A stretch of DNA of 64,000 nt. Origin: Aphis gossypii (Eukaryota > Arthropoda > Insecta > Hemiptera > Aphididae). The translations under genes and the position numbers were made by a program. Positions 54,542 through 64,000 of the stretch are shown piece after piece. A model generated the notes under the pieces. The model worked only from the letters and a program-made list of their open reading frames with translations. It had not been told where the DNA came from and did no database searches. The stretch lies in NCBI RefSeq assembly GCF_020184175.1, contig NW_026083065.1:124001-188000 (forward strand). The letters are read 5' to 3'. Each line of letters starts with the position of its first letter. Positions within the stretch are counted from its first letter, which is position 1.

Positions 54542-54841
54542 TTATTCAAAATCAATGTTAAAACGACCGCGGTTTTTCCCTTTGTATATTAGCGATACCG
54601 GCGGCACGTTCCCTGCGTTATATGCATTTATTTCTTCGGCGCTCAGCGATATCGACTTGGGTAAAAATACGTTGATGGCCCCATCCGTGTCCGGATCCCT
54701 CAATGTGCAGGTGATCGAAGTTCCAAATTTAGTATTGACCTCCTTCATTGTAGTGACCGGATACGGCACATTTAGTCTTAAATCCGCGATCGATGCATTT
54801 GTCACATTTGTCTGTTGCTTAAGTGCCGATAAGAATGCCAT
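54542..54841 (-). CDS. Element C-specific protein, possibly OB-fold DNA-binding (99 aa)
   Basis: The frame starts MAFLSALKQQTNVTNASIADL and is intact. The middle LRLNVPYPVTTMKEVNTKFG and SITCTLRDPDTDGAINVFLP, then LSAEEINAYNAG and VSLIYKGKNRG, give an alternating beta pattern like small OB-fold single-strand DNA-binding proteins. That resemblance is weak and is inferred only from pattern. The gene lies between polymerase and the DIQC gene, where elements A and B have nothing. Possible untranslated exons lie upstream near 55150-55400, where AAAGTGAGT donor-like words occur. Confidence 0.5.
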   Translation of the reverse strand: MAFLSALKQQTNVTNASIADLRLNVPYPVTTMKEVNTKFGTSITCTLRDPDTDGAINVFLPKSISLSAEEINAYNAGNVPPVSLIYKGKNRGRFNIDFE

Positions 54842-55150
54842 TTTAAACTGAGAACAGAAAAAAAAAAAAAAATGTTAGAAAAAATTAATTTACTCCGCGA
54901 CTGCGCATTATATGCGCCTAGGCTCTAATTATTTACTAACAGAATAATAATTACAGGGATGTCAAGAATGTTATTTTAAACTAAGAAGAGAAAAAAATGT
55001 TAGAAAAAATTAATTTACTCCGCGACTGCGTATTATAAGAATGTAATTTTAAATTAAGAACAGAAAAAAAATTAATTTACTCCGTGACTGTGTATTATAA
55101 TATGCGCTAGGCTCTAATTATTTACTAACAGAATAATAATAATAATAATA
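54830..55150. repeat. Triplicated upstream region of the 99-aa gene
   Basis: Three tandem copies of a unit of about 60-125 bp start near 54832, 54965 and 55038. Each contains an AAGAATG(C/T/G)(C/T/A)ATTTTAAA start, an A-run, AATTAATTTACTCCG(C/T)GACTG, and the word CTCTAATTATTTACTAACAG in the first and third. The first copy holds the start codon of the 99-aa gene. Confidence 0.75.
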
Positions 55151-56064
55151 ATAATTAAATAAACTCACTTTATCTGCGGTAGTCTGCTTACGGAAAAAAC
55201 TTTGGCTCGGAGCGATGCGGCGATGACAATCTTGCTGATGGTAACTGGTAAATGCGATGGTTACAGAACTAAAATATAAATACCACAAATTAATATTGTT
55301 TAATAAATAAATAAATAAAAAAATTTAATATTGAGGTAACTACGATCGCGTAATAAGAATTATTAAATAAATAAATAAAATAAACTCACTTTATATATTG
55401 TACAACAAGGAGACGGCGTTCAAAATCAAGTGCACTGACTGTTAGCGGAGATGATGTAAGGACGAGATGACTGCTTCGTTCAGGGAAAAAAACACGACTG
55501 ATCATCGTCCGGTGAGCATTAAGCTCCAGCATTTAAAATAATTTTCTTTATCAGTACACGCGCCTCCCTCTACTATAATGCCCAACATAGGGCAAGACGA
55601 ATGATATGCTCGCATTATATAATATTATAATATAGTTTGAAGGCTAGAGAAAATAAGACGGACCGCGTCTAAGGGTCGCGTTGTCTCGGACGCGGGCGGC
55701 CAATGCGCCGACCGTCATCGGGATAACGCACATCCAGATGACGATTATGAATACAATTATTTGTGGGAAAATACCCTTTTTACGGTAAACCGTTATTCAG
55801 AGATCGTAATAATATCGCTTATAGAAAAGAAATTATATTATTCCATGTATTATTTAAAAAGGATAGGTCTCAGAATGTGCGTGTGAACCTAGTCACAGCA
55901 GGCACAAGTCGAGTATATTATGTATAGAGTTATGTGTGTGTGTGTGTGTGTGTGCGCGCTCGCGCGTAATAAAAGTCAATATACGCAAACATGATAATGT
56001 ATAAATATATGTTTATTTTGAAAATATAATATATAAAGCACTTAAATTACATAATATATTATTT
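55151..56064. other. Noncoding interval of element C with GTGT microsatellite
   Basis: A second pair of related sequences around AAATAAACTCACTTTAT occurs at about 55163 and 55380. A (TG)n run followed by CGCG words lies at about 55934-55965. No open frame was supported; part may be leader and promoter of the 99-aa gene. Confidence 0.4.
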
Positions 56065-56568
56065 TTACATATTATTTTTAAACCATGTTAGCAATACAAA
56101 AACTCTATTATATGTACACTGTGTATAATCTAAATCCTTATGATATATACAGCACGGCAATCTTAGTTCGCGATGTATATTTCCGGCTGTACGCGCAGGT
56201 TGTAGTTGATTGAGCCTCGGACACTCTAAATCCGTCCCCATCTCGATGATTTTGACTCGCGGAATGAAATCTTGAATGATCACACGTTTTTCCTCACCTT
56301 TCACGTAAATGCATTCGAAATTCAGCGATTTTAAAATCCTGCCGATTTCCGAGTACTCTACGTCCCCGCAATCCAATGACAGTTGGTGATAGTTTCGAAA
56401 AAGCCACATGTTCACGGCTTTGCTTTTGGCTGAATACGGTGTTTGAGTGTGTTTGAAAATCCAATGCTGGCTAGCCCGGCTGTTTATGTCTACTATAGAC
56501 ATTTCTTTTATCAAATATTTTGAATTAGCGCCTAGTATGCATTGAATATCGAGAATAGCTGTCGCCAT
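56065..56568 (-). CDS. Conserved element protein, 'DIQC' family (167 aa), element C copy
   Basis: The frame starts MATAILDIQCILGANSKYLIKEMSIVD at 56568 and is intact. It shares QHWIFK, NYHQLSLDCGDVEYSEIGRIL, YVKGEEKR, CPRLNQ, CCIYHKDLDYTQCTYNRVFVLLTWF with the other copies. A TATA-like TATATAAAC lies about 30 nt upstream of the start on its strand. The function is unknown. Three copies allow the conserved Asp, Glu, His and Cys positions to be listed, which favours a metal-dependent enzyme, but this is inference. Confidence 0.75.
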   Translation of the reverse strand: MATAILDIQCILGANSKYLIKEMSIVDINSRASQHWIFKHTQTPYSAKSKAVNMWLFRNYHQLSLDCGDVEYSEIGRILKSLNFECIYVKGEEKRVIIQDFIPRVKIIEMGTDLECPRLNQLQPARTAGNIHRELRLPCCIYHKDLDYTQCTYNRVFVLLTWFKNNM

Positions 56569-56589
56569 CGTTCAAGTCCCCGCGCACGT

Positions 56590-56910
56590 TTATATAGTAT
56601 TAGCGTCTAACTGGCTCTCGTGTCCAATGCTAACTGATCGACTGACAATACACTCTTTTTTTATGGTAATTATATCGGCGTTTGCGAGTGACAAGCCGGC
56701 TTTCAAATCTGCGATATTTTTATTTATAATCCCTATAGATTCTATAGCGGCAGAAATTTTAATATTATTTTCTAAAAAATATTTTTCGATTTTCGCATCA
56801 TTTAGTTTGATTAGATTAACATTCAAATCAAGTTCTTCGTTAAATTTTTCACTCATGTCCGCGATTCTCTTATCTACACGGCTAGCCGGCGAGCTACCGA
56901 ACACGTCCAT
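56590..56910 (-). CDS. Coiled-coil protein (106 aa), element C copy
   Basis: The frame starts MDVFGSSPASRVDKRI and is the fullest copy of the family. From about residue 12 it has a long heptad pattern (MSEKFNEELDLNVNLIKLNDAKIEKYFLENN...), with no other motif. It starts 19 nt after the integrase stop and is followed, 21 nt on, by the DIQC gene, so all are probably on one transcript. A TATA-like AAATATAAATG precedes it. Function unknown; fibre-like or scaffold roles are conceivable. Confidence 0.65.
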   Translation of the reverse strand: MDVFGSSPASRVDKRIADMSEKFNEELDLNVNLIKLNDAKIEKYFLENNIKISAAIESIGIINKNIADLKAGLSLANADIITIKKECIVSRSVSIGHESQLDANTI

Positions 56911-56929
56911 GGTATCGTGATAACTACAT

Positions 56930-57452
56930 TTATATTTTAAGATCCGACTTATTTATCCAACTATTATGTTCGTCCGTGAAACCAAGCCAACGGACTAAAA
57001 CACGACGGCCCTTAGTGCGAATAACTTTTTCCACCAGATAATCTTCGGGGAGTTTTGTTTTGCGTAGTTCTTCGGTGTAAAAACCGCCAGCTATCGGTCT
57101 TCCCGTATAGTCTTGAAGGATAAATGTACTGGGTGTAGTCTTGTTCACTTTAATAATTGTAAATATTTCCGTAGACCAATTTGGTAAATATCCTTTGGTG
57201 AAGACACCCTTGTACACACTAATGCGAACCTTATCTCCCACTTTAAATTTTATTTTCTTCGTTTCCACCATGGGGTACTCTAATTTTACACAGGACGGGT
57301 TCGCGTCAGCTTGTATTGGGGTCATCCTGATGGTGCGATGCATCGAATTATTATAGTCATGGATTAACATGGGTAAAATCGATGTCCAAACGCGCGAGCC
57401 ACTGGCGGTAAAATGTTTAAACATCCGCTCTTTTAACGTGCGATTAAAACAC
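56930..57452 (-). pseudogene. int: Element C integrase, C-terminal half only
   Basis: The preserved part starts at the FNRTLKERMFKHFTASGS segment just after the catalytic Glu, and continues through VGDKVRISVYKGVFTKGYLPNWSTEIF to the chromodomain (YLVEKVIRTKGRRVLVRWLGF...HNSWINKSDLKI). All sequence before about 57452 on this strand is missing and is replaced by satellite DNA beginning TTTCACCAGCCCCCC, so both catalytic Asp are lost. The open frame continues some codons into the repeat by chance. Confidence 0.9.
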
Positions 57453-57454
57453 GT

Positions 57455-58330
57455 ACATTTCACCAGCCCCCCCAAGTTACAAAACCGTTGTTTTTTCTTC
57501 ACCATTAATTAGTGTGGAATTAGTGTGAATTTGTGCGAATATTTTCAGAATTTGTGCGATTAAAAATTTTGGACAAATTCAAAAAAACTTTGGGGGGGCT
57601 GGTGAAATGTTCGCTGGCCCCCCCCCCTAAGTGTAATTAATCGACTTTTCTGGATTTTTTTTTTACCAAAAATTAGTGCGCCATTAGTGTGAATTTGTGT
57701 GACAAAAATCGAAATTTTTCGAGCTACCCTTAACCCCCAAAATAACGTTTTACAGTTTTGGCCATTTCCCCAGCCCCCCCTCGAGGTCGAAAATCCGGCT
57801 TTTCTGGATTTTTTTTTTAACAAAAATTAGTGCGCCATTAGTGTGAATTTGTGTGACAAAAATCGAAATTTTTCGAGCTACCCTTAACCACCAAAATAAC
57901 GTTTTACCGTTTTGGCCATTTCCCCAGCCCCCCCTCGAGGGCGAAAATTTGACTTTTCTGGATTTTTTTTTTTACCAAAAATTAGTGCGCCATTAGTGTG
58001 AATTTGTGTGACAAAAATGGAAATTTTTTGAGCTACCCTTAACCACCAAAATAACGTTTTACCGTTTTGGCCATTTCCCCAGCCCCCCCTCGAGGGCGAA
58101 AATTTGACTTTTCTGGATTTTTTTTTTAACAAAAATTAGTGCGCCATTAGTGTGAATTTGTGTGACAAAAATCGAAATTTTTCGAGCTACCCTTAACCAC
58201 CAAAATAACGTTTTACCGTTTTGGCCATTTCCCCAGCCCCCCCTCGAGGGCGAAAATTTGACTTTTCTGGATTTTTTTTTTACCAAAAATTAGTGCGCCA
58301 TTAGTGTGAATTTGTGCGACTATTTTCAGA
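57455..58330. repeat. Tandem satellite, about 154-bp unit, five or more copies
   Basis: The word ATTAGTGCGCCATTAGTGTG occurs at about 57672, 57826, 57981, 58135 and 58289, giving a period of 154-155 bp. Each unit also has CGAGCTACCCTTAACC, CGTTTTGGCCATTTCCCC and CTTTTCTGGA. The first part (57460-57660) is a more diverged unit. Repeated minus-strand open frames with near-identical products are satellite artefacts. Confidence 0.95.
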
Positions 58331-58812
58331 ATATGTGCGACACCCGTTATACTCAGAAACATCAATAATTGGTTTTTTGATTTTTTTGCATTTTCCCGGG
58401 CCCCCTTAGGAAAAAATAATAAATTTAGAAGAGGAATTACAATTATGTTCTTTTTAGTGAATCATCGTCATCAATATTAATTATAAACTTATTGTATAAT
58501 TTTAATTTGCCTTCGATTCTTTGATTTATATTTATTTAAATCTCATATTTTAGTATAATTTCATCATTGTTTTTTAAAACTTAATAGGTGGTTAATTATT
58601 TAAAATTTTTAATTTATTCATGTACCTACTGTTATTGATGAGACTAATGGTTTTGAATTGAGTAAATAAAATAAAAATAAATTTGGTATGTATAATAATT
58701 AATATTATATATTATTATAATTAATGATTTTATAGTGGTTCGTTACGTGATATCAGTTACCTGTTATTTATATTCGTTAATTGTTACTTGTGCCTAATCG
58801 TTTTTCCTTACA
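58331..58812. other. AT-rich spacer
   Basis: AT-rich sequence follows the satellite. No gene, RNA or clear repeat was recognised. Confidence 0.4.
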
Positions 58813-58999
58813 AAATAGTTAGAGAAAAATATTTTTTGGGAATGACATATCGATTATATATTTTATTGTTATTTGACTTTGTATTCAACTTTCAAAATAA
58901 ACAAAAATTATTTTGTAAATTTAAATTTAGAGACAATATTTAGACAAATTGATATGTCATTCCCTAAAAAATATTATTCTCTATCTATTTTGTAATAGG
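58813..58999. repeat. Small foldback repeat
   Basis: Arms at 58813-58853 and 58952-58999 are inverted copies (AGAGAAAAATATTTTTTGGG and its near complement). The loop is about 100 bp. It is noncoding. Confidence 0.65.
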
Positions 59000-59131
59000 T
59001 GATTTTACTTGTAATAGGTGAAGATTACTTAAATACATAGAAAAAATGATTCTGCGTAATTGTGTTTTGTCCATGTTGCGCGTGGGCCAGAGAGAAAACA
59101 AATAGTGCGGTGACATCCTCTTAAGAGGACC

Positions 59132-59544
59132 TCGCACCTGCATGTGTTGTCTCCGTCTTACACACGTACAACATACCCAATAATTTTCGTTGTCAAGTTT
59201 TCAATAGCGTATGGTCAGTTTTGATATTAGAGTGAATTAACTTATTATCAAACTTTTAGATAACAACATTATCTGTGTTCTCTTGTTGGTTTCTTACGAT
59301 ATTTTAATTTTCAAGTGAGTTTTGAATATGTAAAATATTAGTATTTGAAAATGCTCATAACTCACTTAAAAATTAAAATATCGTAAAAAACCAACGAGAG
59401 AACACAGATAATAATGTTACCTAAAAGTTTGATAATAGGTCAATACACTCTAATATCAAAACTGACCATACCCTAGTGAAACTTGCGAACGAAAATGTGC
59501 TATGTTGTACGTGTGTAAGACGGAGACAACACATGCGGGTGCGA
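59132..59544. mobile_element. Foldback element with long arms (about 185 bp)
   Basis: Arms at about 59132-59321 and 59360-59544 are inverted copies. They begin TCGCACCTGCATGTGTTGTC and contain TCAGTTTTGATATTAGAGTG and GTGTTCTC(T/G)(T/C)(T/G)TTGG. The upstream flank CTTAAGAGGACC resembles the flank of the foldback at 2730-3057. No coding capacity is present. Confidence 0.85.
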
Positions 59545-59838
59545 CGTCACTGGTTATGTCATGTTTATCACGATCATGAACTAACAATAGCATTGCCCTG
59601 TCAACGTGCGGGTTTAAAATAAACACAATCAATTTTTCCTTATCTAATCAAAAAAAAAAAGATATTTTTATTTTATCGGTTATGTCAATTGTCAATTATC
59701 AAATCGTTTTATCAATGCTTTTTTATTTCTAATATTTTTATGATTACGTTTTAAATGTAATGCTGAAAATTGTTGCTGTTCATAATACTTAAGTTTTAAT
59801 GTATTGGTTAACTTTTGTTTTTTATTGATTTTTATAAA

Positions 59839-62800
59839 ATGGCTGGAAGAAAGCCCGCTGTTCCACCTTCTCAGATTATAGATGCCGTGTTATTGTTTAA
59901 AGATAATGTGATTAATCATGAAAATGGAAGTATGTTTTACCATATAATTATTATTTATACTAAATTACCTATATACTATTGTAAAACTTGGAAATATAGA
60001 CAAAAATGTATAAAATTATGTTTAACACTTACAATGTATACGATTATATTATAATCAAACTATAATACCGTACATAATAAATTATATGATTGAGTTACGG
60101 TATATGATACTGCGAAAAACGCTTCACACAACGGACAAAATATGATCCGTGGATGTGAGACTTGAGTCTGTTTTACAGTATCGCTATCGAGTACACTCTA
60201 TTATACATTTATACATTATACTAAGCCGTGTACAATATACTCGTTTTATATAAATAGCTCTAACACTTTACGGTGTATTGAAAAAGCTAATATAAACATT
60301 TGGTGAAAATAGCATGTTAATACCAACAGTTATTATTTTTATAATTACGCCAAAAAACAAAATTGATTTTATTGAAAATGGTGTTGTGCACAAATATTTA
60401 TTTTTTACTTAATATTTTTTTAGGTACTCCAAAGCTTAGGTACCTTTTTTTTTTTTTTTTTTTTTTTTTTTTCCGTTTGAACCGACAGCCTGTACCTGGG
60501 TTACTGAGAAGGGCCTATACTTACCAAATAAGGCAATTACCTATACTTCTTATTTAAAAATAAATAATATTTTCAAAATTACATTATACATCATACAATT
60601 TAATGTAATAACTAATAAACCAATTGACTAAAAAATTATAAATACAAATTCCATACATTATATTAAGTCTTATTTTAATTGTGGTGTATATATTATATTT
60701 TAATATACACTATATGTCACTATATTATGTACACTATACATGGCCACATGGGTAATACACAATTATAAAATATTTACAAATAATAAACAATATATATGTT
60801 CATTTTGGTATAAATGATACTGCAATGTACTATAATAATGATATTTATTTTAATAGTAGTCTACTATTATTATGAGAATCAGCAAAGTTATCTAAGTATT
60901 ACTTATAGTATCTATATCCAAAAGCTTAACTTCTGACTTTTTTTTAAAAAAAAGGTAACAAATTGGATATAGTTATTTGTAGTATGGCATTTCTTATATA
61001 TTTCATAATTATTTTCATACAATAAAAAGTTCTTTCACATAGGTACTTCTGAGTGCTGACAAAACTGGTATAGTAGGTAATTTAAATACCTACTATAAAG
61101 CTTTTATAAATCATAAAATGCCATTTAATTTTTCATTAGGAATTTACACCTGAAAATATGTTTTGTACCATTATATTTAATTTCCAATTGTTTTATTGAT
61201 TTTGTAATGATTTTTAATTCTGAATTTAGTATATAAGTATCATTATATGCAAGTTATGGACAATTATCTAATGTGTTCTAAGACTTACCTACAGATTATA
61301 AAGAACATTTTCAAGTCTACTAAAGTACAAAATATCCATTATAAGAAATATTAAATATACTTAACTGCAGGAAACAAAAAACTAGTGATGATCAAAACAA
61401 GACCAAGACTCTTGCAAGACTCTTGCTATTTTCACAAAATATATAAAAAAAAAAACTAAATACCTGTTATAGCTGTGTGTAGGTTTTTTCCTAAAGGCCA
61501 ATATATTATAATATAGTATACCGGGTGATTCTTTTATCATTGAACACCCATTATTTCAAAAAGTGTAAGTTTTTTTGAAAAAATTTTTTTACATAGTTTC
61601 AAGTCGCTTATAAAAGAACATTTTTATTAAAAAATTAGATTTTTAAATATTTTTTATCCTTATAATTTTTTAAGTTTTTTAATTTTTTGAACGACAACAT
61701 AGGGCAGGGATGGCAAAACTTTTGAACATTGCGTGCCCAAAATTACCTTTTTTTTTTTTTTTTTTTTAAAGCGTGCCATATGAAAAAAATTATATTTTGT
61801 TTATATTATAATTCGATTGTATAATTAATGTATAAACAGGTGTTAATTTTGGTACATAATAATAATAATATTGCTTTTTTAATTATTTTGATATTTTTTG
61901 ATATGATTTATGTTGTTGAACACTTGATGCCAATTCATTGATATTTGGTTTATAATTTTCGCGTGCCCACAAAATCTTTTCGCGTGCCATCTCGGGCACG
62001 CGTGCCATGGATTTGCCATCCCTGACATAGGGTTTTAATTTTATATTCCAAAGCAGAATATTTTCCTAAGTATTTCGATACATGAAAATCGAATTTGGGG
62101 TGAGTAGTTTATGAGTTATAGATAGAGTTATAGATAGAGTTAGTAGATTATTTAATATGTAATTTCGTCCAAATTTTTGCTTAAAATATCTATAAAAAAA
62201 TTTACGAATAGTGTATACAGTATACAGGTGCCAATAATTAATTTGTTAATTTATTTTTCAATAGCACTTGCTGTGGCCACAAATAAGATTTGGAGTGAGA
62301 TCAGTGAACATTTAAATTATAAAGTATCTTCTAATGCAATTCATACATTTGTACAACTAAAAAGGCACGGGATTTGGGAAAAACTAGGTTTTTCCACGAA
62401 AAAGACTTTACCAATATTCCCTGATAAAATAATAGGAGTTAAAAATGATCTTGAAAGTGGTGTGTTATTCAATATACTTATTCGATTAAGTAAAACCAAA
62501 TTAATTTACATTTATTTATTTTTCTTAGATGAATTTACTGAGTTGAGTAATGATGATGATTGTATCCCCCAAAAAAAATTTGTTTTTACTTTATCAGCTG
62601 AAGAGTGGCAACAAATCCAACCTCAAGAAATTAGTTATAAATTGTCTGATAAAAATAACCCTATTCGAAGTTCACGTTCATATGTAGTTTTACCAAAAGG
62701 TACTTGGACTCCAGTGCTTGCAGAGCATTTTTGGGTACACACAGAATTACCTTGTTGTATATCCTTCAAAGGAGCAAAAGTTTTTCCTAATGGACAAGTA

Positions 62801-64000
62801 TATGTTAAAGTCGTAGGACGTTGCTCAGTTTGCGAATCATACTTTGAAGGATTTGTATCTCAAAGACCAGCAGAAAATGCCAAGTAATACATTTATTGTT
62901 AATTATTATAGCTAATTTCAGTTATTAATATTTTATAAAAAAAAATATCAGGGTTCTTATGTATTGTACATATAAAGGACATTTTCATGAACAGCACAAA
63001 GCTAAAAAGAGACGAATAATTGGCCCAGCCAAAGATAGAGCAGTTTCATCTCTTTCTGAAAACGGAATGTCAAGTGAAACATATAGGGAATTAGAAGCTA
63101 ATCGTGTTATGAAAATAGGTATGTGCCTATTCCAAAATTATTTAAAATATTAATTAATTAACCTACAGAGCTTGCATTTGAAAAAAAAATTGGTTTTACG
63201 TGATGTACAATTTAAACGTTATACAATTTTTGCGTTTGTCGTTATTTAAAATTAAAACGTTCTACAACTTTTGCGTTTATCGTTTATCGTTTATAATATA
63301 TAACGCGGGGAGTGGTACAGATTCCAATCGTTTTTTTGACATATATAACGTTATAATCATAACGTCATTATAATGTTAGCAAGCCCTGAACTTATAATAT
63401 GTGTTATTAATTATTATTTTTGTTTTAAATATAATTATCAAAATTATAAATTGTTTTAAATTTTCAAAAGGTTTTAGTTTTAATGGTATACATTTTTTTA
63501 TATGGGTTATGATTAATTATTGGTTGTTATTAAAGATTATGCCGTTCCGAAACCAGTGCTTTTTGGTTCAATTACAATTCATTAGTTCTATATCCCAATA
63601 AATGTAATAGGTAATTAATGCACACAATATATATATTTAGGTGCTGAAGAACCTGCAATATTACCATCAGGTAATGCGTTGAGAATCCTCAAACATCGTA
63701 GCCTTGAAGCACGGAAAAGACACAAAGATACTTTAACAGCCTTATCAATTATGAGAGATGAGGATGATTTTAAAAATGTCATTCGTAATATTAGCGTATA
63801 TCCATTTTTTTTAAATTATCATTGTGGTGAACAAATTCATATTTATCGAAGTTACTGTAGTAATATCACTCACCCGCGACTGATAATAGATGCTACAGGC
63901 TCTGTAGTTAAAAACTTTTACAAGTTTGGAGTGCAAAAAACTAAACATATTTTTTTATATGAAGCTCTTGCTTACGACAAGGTGAACCAACGTGGGTTTA
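59839..64000 (+). CDS. 5' part of a transposase-derived gene (partial, continues beyond the window)
   Basis: Five exons are inferred: 59839-59929 (MAGRKPAVPPSQIIDAVLLFKD), 62265-62459, 62529-62883, 62952-63118 and 63641 to the window end, all with in-phase GT..AG introns. The first two exons resemble a helix-turn-helix type DNA-binding part. Exons 3-4 hold a FLYWCH-like zinc finger (GRCSVCESYFEGF, then CTYKGHFHEQH). The last exon has IIDATGSVVKNF and KTKHIFLYEALAYD, typical of the first catalytic Asp of a MULE-like DDE transposase. No break is visible. The first intron (2.3 kb) holds a LINE tail and a MITE. The gene at 78-1520 looks like the 3' end of a related gene. Confidence 0.6.
60447..60500 (-). 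mobile_element. LINE-tail remnant (poly-T and shared 3' end)
   Basis: A T-run is followed by CCGTTTGAACCGACAG, the same word that follows the T-run of the LINE at 46140-46155; the sequences then differ. It is probably the 3' end of a heavily 5'-truncated related LINE or a SINE that uses its tail. No target duplication was found. Confidence 0.6.
60501..61704. other. Intronic AT-rich DNA
   Basis: This lies in the large first intron of the downstream gene. Short inverted words occur (for example around 60850-60875), but no gene or complete element was recognised. Confidence 0.4.
61705..62024. mobile_element. hAT-like MITE in intron
   Basis: The 320-bp element has inverted ends CAGGGATGGCAAA and TTTGCCATCCCTG. 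It is flanked by an exact 8-bp direct repeat ACATAGGG (61697-61704 and 62025-62032). The interior is AT-rich with repeated GCGTGCC words. A CAGGG end and an 8-bp duplication fit hAT. Confidence 0.92.

Larger units (their letters stand above)
43000..57452 (+). mobile_element. Polinton/Maverick-like element C (truncated, polymerase side only)
   Basis: The element retains polymerase B, two element-specific genes, the DIQC protein, coiled-coil protein and the C-terminal half of integrase, in the same order as element A. The ATPase and the whole virion gene block are missing, because the integrase gene is broken at about 57452 and continues into a 154-bp satellite. The left limit is approximate; no TIR was found. 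It is more GC-rich at codon level than element A. Confidence 0.85.

Noticed and set aside
30500..57452. Elements B and C as one element with divergent polymerases
   Set aside because: Each has its own polymerase, DIQC, coiled-coil and integrase genes, so they are two separate truncated elements.
57560..58286. Three near-identical minus-strand open frames (MxKKKSRK...)
   Set aside because: They repeat with the 154-bp satellite period and do not represent genes.
57455..58330. CRISPR-like array
   Set aside because: The units are contiguous 154-bp satellite repeats without unique spacers, in a eukaryotic setting.
1..64000. tRNA or rRNA genes
   Set aside because: No tRNA-like A/B box pair with cloverleaf folding and no rRNA sequence was recognised on reading; a dedicated scan was not possible.

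Overview
The window is eukaryotic, very probably arthropod and most likely hemipteran (aphid-like). It is AT-rich, has short GT..AG introns, and is packed with nested mobile DNA. The organism call is inference from the repeat content and gene families (Polinton/Maverick proteins, a BIR protein, a Mutator-like transposase fused to YqaJ, a P-element-type THAP transposase, an R1-like LINE); no host housekeeping gene is visible.

The backbone is three relatives of one Polinton/Maverick (adintovirus-like) DNA virus-transposon. Element A (about 4714-19224) has terminal inverted repeats of about 101 bp and the full gene set: spliced protein-primed DNA polymerase B (+); a conserved 'DIQC' protein, a coiled-coil protein, integrase, a 239-aa conserved protein and packaging ATPase (all -); then a PLA2-like capsid protein, adenain-like protease, penton-like protein, small basic protein and major capsid protein (all +); and a spliced 304-aa protein (-). 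Element B (about 30500-41330) has the same gene order in reverse orientation but has lost most of the polymerase. Element C (about 43000-57452) keeps the polymerase end only and carries two extra genes. All three are damaged by nonsense codons, frameshifts, truncations or insertions, so they are endogenous relics, although many single genes are still open.

The virion gene cluster is arranged almost like a bacterial operon. PLA2-like and protease frames are joined at an A-AAA-AAC heptamer followed at once by a TAA stop, with the protease in the -1 frame and lacking a start codon, in both A and B. The protease overlaps the penton gene by 13 nt in both, and the next genes are separated by 4 nt or less. 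On the other strand the 239-aa/265-aa protein overlaps the integrase by 8 nt in both copies. Divergent ATPase and PLA2 genes are only 46-48 bp apart. This conserved layout is the most interesting system in the window.

Nested elements: two hAT-like MITEs interrupt the PLA2-like and protease genes of A. An intact 4.8-kb P-type transposon (19258-24058) with 31-bp perfect TIRs sits in a GC-rich repeat whose uninterrupted copy lies at 4123-4456. A 5.4-kb R1-like LINE (46106-51489) with a 17-bp target duplication sits inside an intron of the element C polymerase. A degraded Mutator-transposase/YqaJ gene fills 26390-30168. A BIR gene (42197-42583) lies between B and C.

The window begins (78-1520) with the end, and finishes (59839-64000) with the start, of what may be two members of one transposase-derived gene family. 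Between genes are foldback elements, a 154-bp satellite, minisatellites and AT-rich sequence in which no gene is visible.
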